A DNA stretch of 64,000 nt, taken from NCBI RefSeq assembly GCF_900098925.1, contig NZ_LT622357.1, forward strand, positions 272,170 through 336,169. The letters run 5' to 3'. The stretch comes from Bacillus massiliglaciei. GTDB lineage: Bacteria > Bacillota > Bacilli > Bacillales > DSM-1321. The translations under genes and the position numbers were made by a program. How positions within the stretch are numbered: position 1 is the stretch's first letter; each line of letters begins with the position of its first letter. Positions 56,563-64,000 of this stretch are shown here, in pieces. The notes under the pieces were generated by a model. That model was not told where the DNA came from. It worked only from the letters and a program-made list of their open reading frames with translations, and did not search any database.

Positions 56563-56720
56563 AAAGTGTGGATGTTATAACACCCACACTGATAGACTAA
56601 TTCAGAAACAATCCATTAATCAAATCATGACCTGTCAACTGCTTAGAGCGTCAATCAGGTGAGAAGCGGGTGCTCCTTCTTTCCTCAAACACGTATTCAA
56701 TTTACCTTTAGAAATATAAC
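56563..56720 (-). promoter_or_regulatory. infC-rpmI-rplT leader with attenuator (L20 leader type)
   Basis: The leader before infC ends in a strong terminator (minus strand AGTGTGGGTGTTATAACATCCACACT then T6; 56563-56592). Position and terminator fit the L20 leader, in which excess L20 stops transcription. Boundaries of the upstream structure are estimated. Confidence 0.7.
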
Positions 56721-56868
56721 ACACTCTTAAATGATTTGTCAAATAAGTAGTTTCACGTAACTTTAACAACAGAATTTATCTTATCAAATTTTTTTTAGTT
56801 TGACAATAGCGATTCCTAAAATTCTTCCCGTGTCTATAAAAGCTTCGCCTGACAAAGCTGGTTATGAT

Positions 56869-56924
56869 ACGGCCCCGCCAAAGAAGAGTGAATGCTTTTT
56901 GGCACCATTCTTTGGCGGGGCCGT
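56869..56924. repeat. Perfect 17-bp inverted repeat, GC-rich
   Basis: ACGGCCCCGCCAAAGAA (56869-56885) and its exact reverse complement (56908-56924) flank a 22-nt loop, followed on the plus strand by TTATTTT. It probably terminates the small gene at 56987 (minus), though the T-tract is on the other side. Confidence 0.75.
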
Positions 56925-56986
56925 TTATTTTACACGATACTCGAATGGCTTCATGCGGTTCTTTCCGTTCCTGCCGCAACAGGCTG

Positions 56987-57157
56987 TTATGCTTCTTCAT
57001 TCTCTTTTCGCTTCTTTTCAATGCTGTCCCAGGTAAAGAAGGCAATCCAGAACAAAAGGACAGGAATGATGGCAAACTGACGATATCCATCGAGCATAAG
57101 CAAAATAAGAATGGCTAAAAATGTCGGGATAAATAAAAATACGAATTTCTCTTTCAC
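56987..57157 (-). CDS. Small membrane protein, 56 residues, unknown function
   Basis: GTG at 57157 is preceded by AAGGAGGGG. The product has two hydrophobic segments (about 4-21 and 27-43) and ends in a charged tail (DSIEKKRKENEEA). I do not recognise a family. It lies 92 bp after the thrS stop on the same strand. Confidence 0.7.
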   Translation of the reverse strand: MKEKFVFLFIPTFLAILILLMLDGYRQFAIIPVLLFWIAFFTWDSIEKKRKENEEA

Positions 57158-57249
57158 CGATGTTCCCCTCCTTACAGCGATACTTGTTGTTTTATCTTAT
57201 ACTATCTAAAAAGGAAGGCGCAAGAAATTGCGCCTTCCCCCTGAATGGG

Positions 57250-59181
57250 TTATCTGTTCACTTCAGCTTTGATCGCTTCTGCAAATTGCTCAAATGGCAT
57301 TGTTTCGGATTTTTGTTCGCCGTATTTACGGACATTCACGGAGCCTTCCTGCACTTCATTATCCCCTACAACGAGCATATAAGGAATTTTTTGCATTTGA
57401 GCTTCCCTGATTTTATAGCCGATTTTTTCATCACGGACATCAAGGTCGGCTCTCAAGCCTGCCTGCTGCAATTTCTCCTGAACTTCTTTTGCATACTCCA
57501 AATGGACATTTGGCGATACTGGGATCACTTGAACCTGAACCGGTGCGAGCCAAGTTGGGAATGCCCCTTTATACTCTTCAATCAAGTATGCAACAAACCG
57601 TTCCATTGTGGACACGACGCCGCGGTGGATAACGACCGGACGGTGCGGTTTGCCGTCTTCTCCGACATAATTGAGATCAAAACGTTCCGGAAGCAAGAAA
57701 TCAAGCTGGACAGTGGAAAGAGTCTCCTCTTTGCCAATCGCTGTTTTTGTCTGAACATCCAGCTTCGGACCGTAGAAAGCAGCTTCTCCTTCTGCTTCAA
57801 AATAATCAAGCCCAAGCTCGTCCATCGCGCCTTTCAGCATGCTTTGCGCTTTTTCCCACATTGCATCATCATCGAAATATTTTTCCTTATCCGCAGGGTC
57901 ACGGTAAGAAAGACGGAAGGAATAATCCTTGATATCAAAGTCTTTATATACTTCAAGAATCAAATTCACAACACGCTTGAATTCTTCTTGAATCTGATCC
58001 GGACGGACAAAAATGTGAGCATCGTTTAACGTCATGCCGCGGACGCGCTGCAGGCCGGAAAGTGCTCCTGACATTTCATAACGGTGCATTGTTCCAAGCT
58101 CAGCAATGCGGATCGGCAGTTCACGGTAGCTGTGAATGCCATTTTTATAAATCATCATATGATGCGGGCAGTTCATAGGACGGAGGACAAGCTGCTCATT
58201 ATCCATATCCATTACCGGGAACATGTCTTCTTGGTAATGATCCCAGTGTCCGGATGTTTTATATAGATCCACACTGCCCATGACCGGTGTATAAACGTGA
58301 TCATATCCCAGACGTTCTTCCTTATCGACAATGTAGCGTTCAATTGTACGGCGGATTGTTGCCCCTTTTGGAAGCCACATTGGAAGTCCCTGACCTACTT
58401 TTTGGGAGGTCATGAATAAATCAAGCTCTTTCCCGATTTTGCGATGATCTCTTTCTTTTGCTTCTTCAAGCAGACGAAGATGCTCTTTTAAGTCTTCTTT
58501 TTTAAAGAAGGCTGTGCCGTAGATACGCTGCAGCATCTTATTGTTGCTGTCCCCGCGCCAATAGGCACCGGCAATGCTCATCAGCTTGAACTCCTTGATT
58601 TTCCCTGTAGACGGAACATGTACGCCTCGGCAAAGGTCAAAGAATTCTCCTTGTTCATAAATTGTTACCTGCTGGTCAGAAGGAATCGCCTCAATCAGCT
58701 CCAGCTTGTAGTTATCACCGATTTCTTCAAAACGGGAAACCGCTTCGTCACGGCTGACTTCGACACGCTTCACTTCCAAGTTTTCATTCACGATTTTCTT
58801 CATTTCTTTTTCAATTAACGGCAAATCTTCGGGTGTCAGGGACTCTTCCAAATCGATATCATAATAGAATCCGCCTTCGATTACCGGACCGACGCCAAAT
58901 TTCGCATTTTTGTACAGGCGTTTAATCGCCTGTGCCATCAGGTGGGCTGTACTGTGGCGAAGGACTTCCAATGCCTCCTCAGCATCCTGTGTCACTATTT
59001 CGATGGAGCCGTCTTCCAAAATCGGACGCTTCAGGTCATACAGCTCCCCATTGAACTTCCCTACGATTGCTTTCTTCTTTAATCCAGGACTGATTGAAAA
59101 AGCAATTTCTTCTGTTGTAATGCCTTTATCGAACTCCTTCACCGAACCATCCGGAAAAGAGATTTTCAATAATTCTGCCAT
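57250..59181 (-). CDS. thrS: Threonyl-tRNA synthetase
   Basis: ThrS (643 residues) has an N-terminal TGS domain (1-63), the editing domain with '[15 protein letters not shown]' (HxxxH), the class II core with a zinc ligand in '[12 protein letters not shown]', '[14 protein letters not shown]' and '[18 protein letters not shown]', and an anticodon-binding domain from about 540. Controlled by the T-box upstream. Confidence 0.98.
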   Translation of the reverse strand: MAELLKISFPDGSVKEFDKGITTEEIAFSISPGLKKKAIVGKFNGELYDLKRPILEDGSIEIVTQDAEEALEVLRHSTAHLMAQAIKRLYKNAKFGVGPVIEGGFYYDIDLEESLTPEDLPLIEKEMKKIVNENLEVKRVEVSRDEAVSRFEEIGDNYKLELIEAIPSDQQVTIYEQGEFFDLCRGVHVPSTGKIKEFKLMSIAGAYWRGDSNNKMLQRIYGTAFFKKEDLKEHLRLLEEAKERDHRKIGKELDLFMTSQKVGQGLPMWLPKGATIRRTIERYIVDKEERLGYDHVYTPVMGSVDLYKTSGHWDHYQEDMFPVMDMDNEQLVLRPMNCPHHMMIYKNGIHSYRELPIRIAELGTMHRYEMSGALSGLQRVRGMTLNDAHIFVRPDQIQEEFKRVVNLILEVYKDFDIKDYSFRLSYRDPADKEKYFDDDAMWEKAQSMLKGAMDELGLDYFEAEGEAAFYGPKLDVQTKTAIGKEETLSTVQLDFLLPERFDLNYVGEDGKPHRPVVIHRGVVSTMERFVAYLIEEYKGAFPTWLAPVQVQVIPVSPNVHLEYAKEVQEKLQQAGLRADLDVRDEKIGYKIREAQMQKIPYMLVVGDNEVQEGSVNVRKYGEQKSETMPFEQFAEAIKAEVNR

Positions 59182-59223
59182 ACTGCAACACTCCTTTTTT
59201 TGTTTAAAAAACCATAAGAATGC

Positions 59224-59500
59224 AAAAAAGCCCGCCCCTGTATAAAAACAGGGACGAGCTTTGTTAACAAATTCATTACCCGCGGTTCCACCCTCGTTTC
59301 ATTTCGCCTCTTGGCAAAATGACACTCGAAACTGGTAACGGCAGCTCCCGTCAGCCCATAGTCGCATGAATGCTTTCCGAGCCGAAGTTTAAAGGCGGTA
59401 AGTGTTCTGGCCGAATGGGAAGCTTACAGCCGGCGGCTTTCCCTCTCTTACAAACGGTTGACAGAATACCCATGTCCTTATCATCACTTATGATCTATAT
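59224..59500 (-). promoter_or_regulatory. T-box riboswitch of thrS
   Basis: On the minus strand GAGGGTGGAACCGCGGG (about 59279-59295) is the T-box, followed by the terminator GCTCGTCCCTGT..ACAGGGGCGGGCTTTTTT (59226-59257). Stem I lies upstream; the specifier region AACACTTACC contains ACT, a Thr codon, but I did not fold the stem to prove it. Confidence 0.9.
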
Positions 59501-59553
59501 TTAACTAGTATGTAGGAAATTATAGTTTGTTATACAGGGAAAAGCAAGTGATT

Positions 59554-60411
59554 TTATATGGAATCGTCCTTTTCCCCATTTTTCGGATGAAAGGCCGCGA
59601 GCGGAAGCATGACCGTACGCTCTTCAAAAATCCGGCCGATCGTCTGAACAAGACCGTCTTCCGGTTCATCACAATACATATATAACCGGTCCGGGGCAAT
59701 GGAGAGCAGCGGGGCTAATGTCAGTGAGTCTATATAAATAGAATTTCCAATAAGCAGTCTCCGGTCTAAAAAGGAAGCCATCTCTTTGCGGTCTATTTCC
59801 TTGAATTCACGGTCATAGAACCTATATCCTTCGCTGCATACAAGGTGGAGAGTTTCCATTTTCGGCATGCGGCTGAACAATTCGTCTCTCAAGGCTGCAA
59901 TAAAGCTCTGATAATCATGCTCCAGCTTATACTCATCAATGGCACGTGCAGCATAGGGCTCCATTTTTTCCTGCAGCGATTTAAGCCGGAATTTCATAAA
60001 GGATGAAAAGGAAAAAGAAACATTATCACCGGCTATTTCAGCAAGCCCCTCCCTGATTTGATTTCGTTCATGACGAAAAGAAGGAAACTTTCCTTTCGCC
60101 CTATCTTCGTCCATAATGACCCCGGCCATATCCAGAATGGAGTTAATCTCCTCATTTTCCTGATAAAAATATTTCTGGATAATGATTTGCTCAATGATCG
60201 CAAACAGCTTGTGTTTGAGCAAAAAGGTATGAAAAGTGTCCGTTAATAGATCCAGCCATAAAGGCTGTTCATTTTTTTCTATTTTTACAAGCAGGCTGCT
60301 GCCTGAGTCAAACCGAACATTCACGCTTCGTTCTGCTCCTTCCTGAAGACCTATCATATAGCGCATGAAAGCCAAGGCTTCTGCGTTGGTCTCGAACAAA
60401 ATGTGGACCAT
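59554..60411 (-). CDS. ytxC: Sporulation protein YtxC
   Basis: The 285-residue protein is YtxC-like (Spore_YtxC), a family of unknown biochemical role made during sporulation. It has mostly helical, charged sequence with no membrane segment, and 'FSFSSFMKFRLKSLQEKMEPY' in the middle. ATG 60411 is selected for GGGGAG 5 nt upstream; in-frame sequence to 60510 is not needed. Position before thrS matches Bacillus. Confidence 0.88.
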   Translation of the reverse strand: MVHILFETNAEALAFMRYMIGLQEGAERSVNVRFDSGSSLLVKIEKNEQPLWLDLLTDTFHTFLLKHKLFAIIEQIIIQKYFYQENEEINSILDMAGVIMDEDRAKGKFPSFRHERNQIREGLAEIAGDNVSFSFSSFMKFRLKSLQEKMEPYAARAIDEYKLEHDYQSFIAALRDELFSRMPKMETLHLVCSEGYRFYDREFKEIDRKEMASFLDRRLLIGNSIYIDSLTLAPLLSIAPDRLYMYCDEPEDGLVQTIGRIFEERTVMLPLAAFHPKNGEKDDSI

Positions 60412-60806
60412 GTCATCTCCCCTATCATATCCGTCCATTTTATCGGAAATCACAGGCAGTACAATTCCCACTTCAAGACTGGGAGGAATCAAAGAAGACA
60501 GTGGAATCACCTGCCTATAAAAATCCTGTTGGATCGATCAGATTTATGTGACGGCTGCTTCACTTTATTCTTAAATATATGGACAAACCGACAGTTTAGA
60601 AGCAAAACATAGAAAGAAAAGAAGGATCCTTCTGGACATCTAAATGGTGAATGATTGGAGTGAAGGGCCGGCTTTGAAGGAAAGGCTGAAATCCATGCCA
60701 CATTGGCAAACAAATAGAAGTATGTAAATGGCGCAGGTTAATTCCCGCTCCCGGGTGGACGGGCGCTTTCATTTAACAAAAGGATACATTTTGCCGGGGA
60801 CAAACC
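60412..60806. other. Intergenic region between ytxC and the IS1182 remnant
   Basis: No gene seen. The right part, with GC-rich 'CCCGCTCCCGGGTGGACGGG' near 60748, may be the decayed leader of the IS remnant. Confidence 0.4.
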
Positions 60807-61176
60807 ATGATGAAGAGAAACCAATCAAATGAAAGATCCCAATTAGAACTGCTGACGATTGATCAATTAGTTTCGGAGAATCCTGCAGTACGCAAGCAAG
60901 AAACAGCCATTGATTTTTCTTTTATCTATCCCTTGTCTGAAAACCTATAACCAGGGACGTTCGCCCAAGTACCGATTACTTGATATAAGAGCTCGAAGAA
61001 TATATACCAAGCAAACAGCTAACTTTTGGAGGTCACATCAATCAGCGATAGGAGGTTTCGCCGTCCCTCGAAAAGCAAGTGCCCGAAGCGAAATTCAATA
61101 AGTATCAACCGCTATTCGATCCAAAAATGACAAAAGACACTGAGAGCGTTCCTCTCAATGCCTTGTCGCCAATCTG
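60807..61176 (+). mobile_element. Remnant of an IS1182-family element
   Basis: ATG at 60807 begins a 47-codon frame whose residues 'LLTIDQLVSENPAVRKQE' and 'AIDFSFIYPLSENL' match the transposase N-terminus ('MITIEQLVPQDHLVRKLE', 'AIDFSFIYPLVESL'), then a stop. 'YNQGRSPKYRLLDI' in another frame follows the family 'LGRPSVDPVVLIK'. The central part is deleted. At 61160-61176 the right inverted repeat survives (minus strand CAGATTGGCGACAAGGC), 3 bp from the dnaI stop. Confidence 0.8.
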
Positions 61177-61179
61177 TAT

Positions 61180-62118
61180 TTATTTCCGTCTGTTTTCTCC
61201 ATGGAGACTAAGCGGTTCAGCAAGATAACGGATACGTTCCATCACCCTTGCCGCCTTCACTTCCTCTGTCTCTCCTCTTTGGGAAACCGATAAATGCTTC
61301 TCCAATCCGTCCATATCGAAATTTGAAGTAAAGAAAGTCGGAAGGTTTTCAAGCATCCGGAATTGCAGCACCGGACCCAGCACTTCATCACGCCCCCAGC
61401 TTGACATCGATTCTGCTCCCATATCATCCAGCATCAATACAGGTGCATTCTTCACCATATCAATCTTTTGATTAACGGTGTTGTCCCCGATCGAACCTTT
61501 CAATTCCCGCATGAAATCCGGCACATATACAATCAGGGATGATATCTTTCTTTCAGCCAGCTGATTGGCGATCGCCCCCAAGAAGTACGTTTTGCCCACA
61601 CCGAACTTCCCGTGAATGAATAGCGCCTTCTGCCTTTTGCCCGGTTCATAGCCAAGAATAAAGGCCATTGCTTTCTCAACCGCCTCCATTCTGCTGTCGG
61701 ACGGATCCGCACGGAAGAAGTCTTCAATCGATGCTTCCAAAATATCTTTTGGCACATACAGGCTGCGAATCAGCTTCTCCCGCTTGCGTTTTTCATCATC
61801 GGCCATTTTGCGCGGACATACTTCATAATGCAAATCGAGTGCCTGCCCCTGAATGACCAGCCGCGGATAATAGCCCTGCATCATATTAATGCAGCCATTC
61901 AAGCTTGGACAGTCTGCACATTTTTTACTTTGGGTAGTAAACTCATAAAGCTTGCCCATGCTTTTATCCACCATTTCTTTCGTAATGGCGGAGCTGTGTT
62001 CATTAAGAAACTCACGGATTTCCTCATCTTGAAAAATTTCCTGCTTCAGCCGTTCATAGCGATTTTGGAAATCATGGTTATTATTCAGCTTATCCAGCGC
62101 GGAATTAATCCTTTTCAT
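61180..62118 (-). CDS. dnaI: Primosomal protein DnaI (helicase loader)
   Basis: DnaI (312 residues) loads the DnaC helicase at replication origins and restart sites. The N-terminal domain has zinc ligands in 'CADCPSLNGC' and 'YEVCPRK'; the AAA+ domain has Walker A 'IHGKFGVGKTYFLG' (near residue 168) and Walker B 'VLMLDDMGAES' (near 228). Its ATG overlaps the dnaB end by 14 bp, with CAGGAGGTGA upstream. Confidence 0.96.
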   Translation of the reverse strand: MKRINSALDKLNNNHDFQNRYERLKQEIFQDEEIREFLNEHSSAITKEMVDKSMGKLYEFTTQSKKCADCPSLNGCINMMQGYYPRLVIQGQALDLHYEVCPRKMADDEKRKREKLIRSLYVPKDILEASIEDFFRADPSDSRMEAVEKAMAFILGYEPGKRQKALFIHGKFGVGKTYFLGAIANQLAERKISSLIVYVPDFMRELKGSIGDNTVNQKIDMVKNAPVLMLDDMGAESMSSWGRDEVLGPVLQFRMLENLPTFFTSNFDMDGLEKHLSVSQRGETEEVKAARVMERIRYLAEPLSLHGENRRK

Positions 62119-63526
62119 GTTTCAGGTCACCTCCTGCTTTCAGCTTTTTCAGCTGTTCTTCAATGGAACGTTTCCGTTCTGCTGCACTCGGATCAAGTAC
62201 ACCTGTTTCTTTCTTTTCTGTTTCTTCTTTGCCAAACCAGTCCGGAACCACTTCTGTCCGAATGGATTTCTTCGTCGTTTTTCTGGTTCCTGCCGCTGTA
62301 TTTCCTTCACTCCACTCTTGGTACTTCTGATGTTCTTTCTTGGCAAGATCCATCGCTTCTCTGACAGTCTTCACTTTCAGCCGTGACCAGTGACTGGCGA
62401 TTTTTCCGATAAAATTCTTCGGCAGCCTCATATCTGTCTTCAGCATTACATATTCCATCAGAACATTCACAACTCCGGGATTCAGGTTTTGATGCAGCAT
62501 AATGTTCTCTATAATTTTCAAATCGGCTTCAGAAGGCTCAGCGCCTCCAGAAATTTGTTTAAACCGCTGGAGCGGAGAAATGGTCTCCAAATGGTGAATC
62601 AGCTGTTCTTCCTGAGTCTTAGGTTCTTCCGTCTGTGTCCGATAGACCGCTGGCTGAACCCGGTTGATCAAGGATGGCATCTCGACACTCCGTTCTATTT
62701 GATACCAATCACGGGCCGCCTTTCTCAGACTTTCCTCATTAATTTCATCCCTGTGGATGGAAGCATCGATCACAAGCTTTTGCATATCCAAAGGATTGAT
62801 TCCATATAAAAAAGCAAGCTTTGAAATCATGCCTTTTACTTTTGGAGTGAATGCCTTACGGGCAATCGTAGAAGGTTTGATTCCGGCAAACAGCAAATCA
62901 AAATCAAACAGTGCTTCAAACCCGGAAGGCTGCAGCGCTTCAGTACGGTCAATAAACTTCTGATTTTCCTCCGCATTCCACTCATGCTCCGCTTCATCTG
63001 TTACATACAGTGACTGGATATGTTCCGATGAAAAAACATCAACAAAGGACTTTGTCACATTCTGAAAGTCCGAAAAAGGGATTTCTTCATCACAGAAGAA
63101 CTTTTTAAGCCTTCCAAAATGAACTTTGCCGACTTTTTTATACAGATAGATATTGAGCATTCCGTCTGTAAAAAATGCTTGAGGAGACAGAGGCGGGTTC
63201 AGCTCATAAATTAATTCTTTGCTGCCGCCTTCCTCTTTTTTAAACACAGTGAGTAAACCAATGCCTTCAAGCTGTACTCTGGCGTTATAAATTTCTTTAA
63301 GGTTCAGGCCAATGGTATTCATCAGCTGATAATGAGTGAAAGCTTCAGACCAGAGCCTGTTCTCTTCCATTTCACTCCATAAAGTCATATATAAACTGAT
63401 ACAGACAGGTCCAATCAGCGGCTGGTAGAGCCTGGTCAATACTTTGCGGTCATAATCATGAAGCAGGCCGGCCGCAGACACCTTATATTGATCTGCAGGA
63501 AGCAGCTCCTGCCAATGCATTGCCAT
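62105..63526 (-). CDS. dnaB: Replication initiation and membrane attachment protein DnaB
   Basis: The 473-residue protein recruits DnaI-helicase complexes in Bacillus. It contains two DnaB/DnaD-type domains: an N-terminal winged helix ('LYQPLIGPVCISLYMTLWSE') and a C-terminal DDBH2 helical domain (about 330-400, 'ISPLQRFKQISGG', 'VNVLMEYVMLKTDM'). ATG at 63526 is chosen with AAGGG upstream and to align with the B. subtilis start. Last but one in nrdR-dnaB-dnaI. Confidence 0.95.
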   Translation of the reverse strand: MAMHWQELLPADQYKVSAAGLLHDYDRKVLTRLYQPLIGPVCISLYMTLWSEMEENRLWSEAFTHYQLMNTIGLNLKEIYNARVQLEGIGLLTVFKKEEGGSKELIYELNPPLSPQAFFTDGMLNIYLYKKVGKVHFGRLKKFFCDEEIPFSDFQNVTKSFVDVFSSEHIQSLYVTDEAEHEWNAEENQKFIDRTEALQPSGFEALFDFDLLFAGIKPSTIARKAFTPKVKGMISKLAFLYGINPLDMQKLVIDASIHRDEINEESLRKAARDWYQIERSVEMPSLINRVQPAVYRTQTEEPKTQEEQLIHHLETISPLQRFKQISGGAEPSEADLKIIENIMLHQNLNPGVVNVLMEYVMLKTDMRLPKNFIGKIASHWSRLKVKTVREAMDLAKKEHQKYQEWSEGNTAAGTRKTTKKSIRTEVVPDWFGKEETEKKETGVLDPSAAERKRSIEEQLKKLKAGGDLKHEKD

Positions 63527-63602
63527 AAATTTCAAACCCTTCCCAACAATATTCCATCTGCCTGTTTTATCGAAAAAAGAGCTAAAGTGTACTGCTTCAG
63601 CT

Positions 63603-64000
63603 CTACTTTCTTTCTTTATCTATTAAGTCCTTCAATTCTTCAATGAATACATTAATATCCTTGAATTGTCTATAGACCGAGGCAAAGCGCACATAGGCTA
63701 CTTCATCTACCTCAGCAAGCTTATCCATCACCATTTCGCCGATGTCGTCACTTTTGACTTCAGAAATGCCTCTGTTCCGCAATTCCTTTTCAACATAGTT
63801 GGTGATGTCCTCCAGTTCTTTAAGAGCGACAGGCCTTTTTTCACAAGCCCTGATCAATCCCCGGAGTATCTTGTCCCGGCTAAATTCTTCCCGGGTGCCT
63901 TCTTTTTTCACAACAATCAGCGGCAGCTCCTCCACCTTTTCGAAAGTCGTGAAACGAAAGCTGCAAACTTCGCATTCTCTGCGCCGGCGAATCGACCTGC
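63603..64000 (-). CDS. nrdR: Transcriptional repressor NrdR (N-terminus beyond the window)
   Basis: NrdR represses ribonucleotide reductase genes, sensing ATP/dATP. The frame is open to the window edge: '[21 protein letters not shown]' (partly) contains the second Cys pair of the zinc ribbon, followed by the ATP-cone ('[20 protein letters not shown]'). About 20 N-terminal residues with the first Cys pair are missing. Ends at 63603. Confidence 0.95.
   Translation of the reverse strand, partial: RSIRRRRECEVCSFRFTTFEKVEELPLIVVKKEGTREEFSRDKILRGLIRACEKRPVALKELEDITNYVEKELRNRGISEVKSDDIGEMVMDKLAEVDEVAYVRFASVYRQFKDINVFIEELKDLIDKERK

Noticed and set aside
57160..58029. 289-codon plus-strand frame opposite thrS
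   Set aside because: Antisense shadow; composition is the reverse of thrS.

Overview
The window comes from a spore-forming Bacillus-like member of the Bacillaceae. The backbone follows the gene order of Bacillus subtilis from rdgB/ysnB through gerM, racE, ysmB, gerE, ysmA, sdhBAC, yslB, lysC, uvrC, trxA, etfAB, fadB, fadR, lcfA, yshE, mutS2, polX, cvpA, zapA, rnhC, pheTS, ysgA, sspI, ysdC, ysdB, ysdA, rplT-rpmI-infC, thrS, ytxC, dnaI, dnaB and nrdR. Spore genes (gerM, gerE, sspI, ytxC), sigma-K, sigma-B and sigma-W type promoters, T-boxes and classical Bacillus riboswitches support this. The genus cannot be fixed from sequence alone.

Layout. 1-3.6 kb: end of an AbrB-like membrane gene, an IS3-family element, two small orphan genes, a broken HicB-type gene and tRNA-Arg(UCU). 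3.7-9 kb: ysnB/rdgB, then a TPP-riboswitch-controlled thiazole operon (tenI-thiO-thiS-thiG-thiF) where rph would be expected. 9.1-14.4 kb: gerM, a complete IS1182-family element, racE-ysmB, gerE and ysmA. 14.5-21 kb: a 1304-residue secreted multi-domain nuclease/nucleotidase, a wrecked peptidase E gene and a tandem array of about 209-bp repeats. 21-39.5 kb: succinate dehydrogenase, lysine-riboswitch aspartokinase, DNA repair, thioredoxin and the FadR-controlled beta-oxidation/electron-transfer cluster. 39.7-46.8 kb: an IS3 remnant, then cell division, RNase HIII and the phenylalanyl-tRNA synthetase genes under a T-box. 46.9-52 kb: sspI, a second IS1182 copy, a sigma-B type stress protein and an inserted galactonate catabolic pair. 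52-64 kb: ysdC, a dUTPase, ysdB, the L20/L35/IF3 operon, thrS under a T-box, ytxC, an IS1182 remnant and the primosome genes.

No complete new defence or metabolic system is visible. The most unusual signals concern mobile DNA. The intact insertion sequences and one remnant sit at transcription terminators. Both IS1182 copies (1720 bp each) duplicated a whole terminator hairpin (23 and 26 bp). Both IS3-type copies sit at the same point of a terminator stem. The GC-rich core of the tandem repeat array is clearly related to the leader upstream of the IS1182 transposase. Other points are a FadR operator in front of the ysmA thioesterase gene, loss of rph from its usual place, and several small membrane-protein genes (27 to 57 codons).
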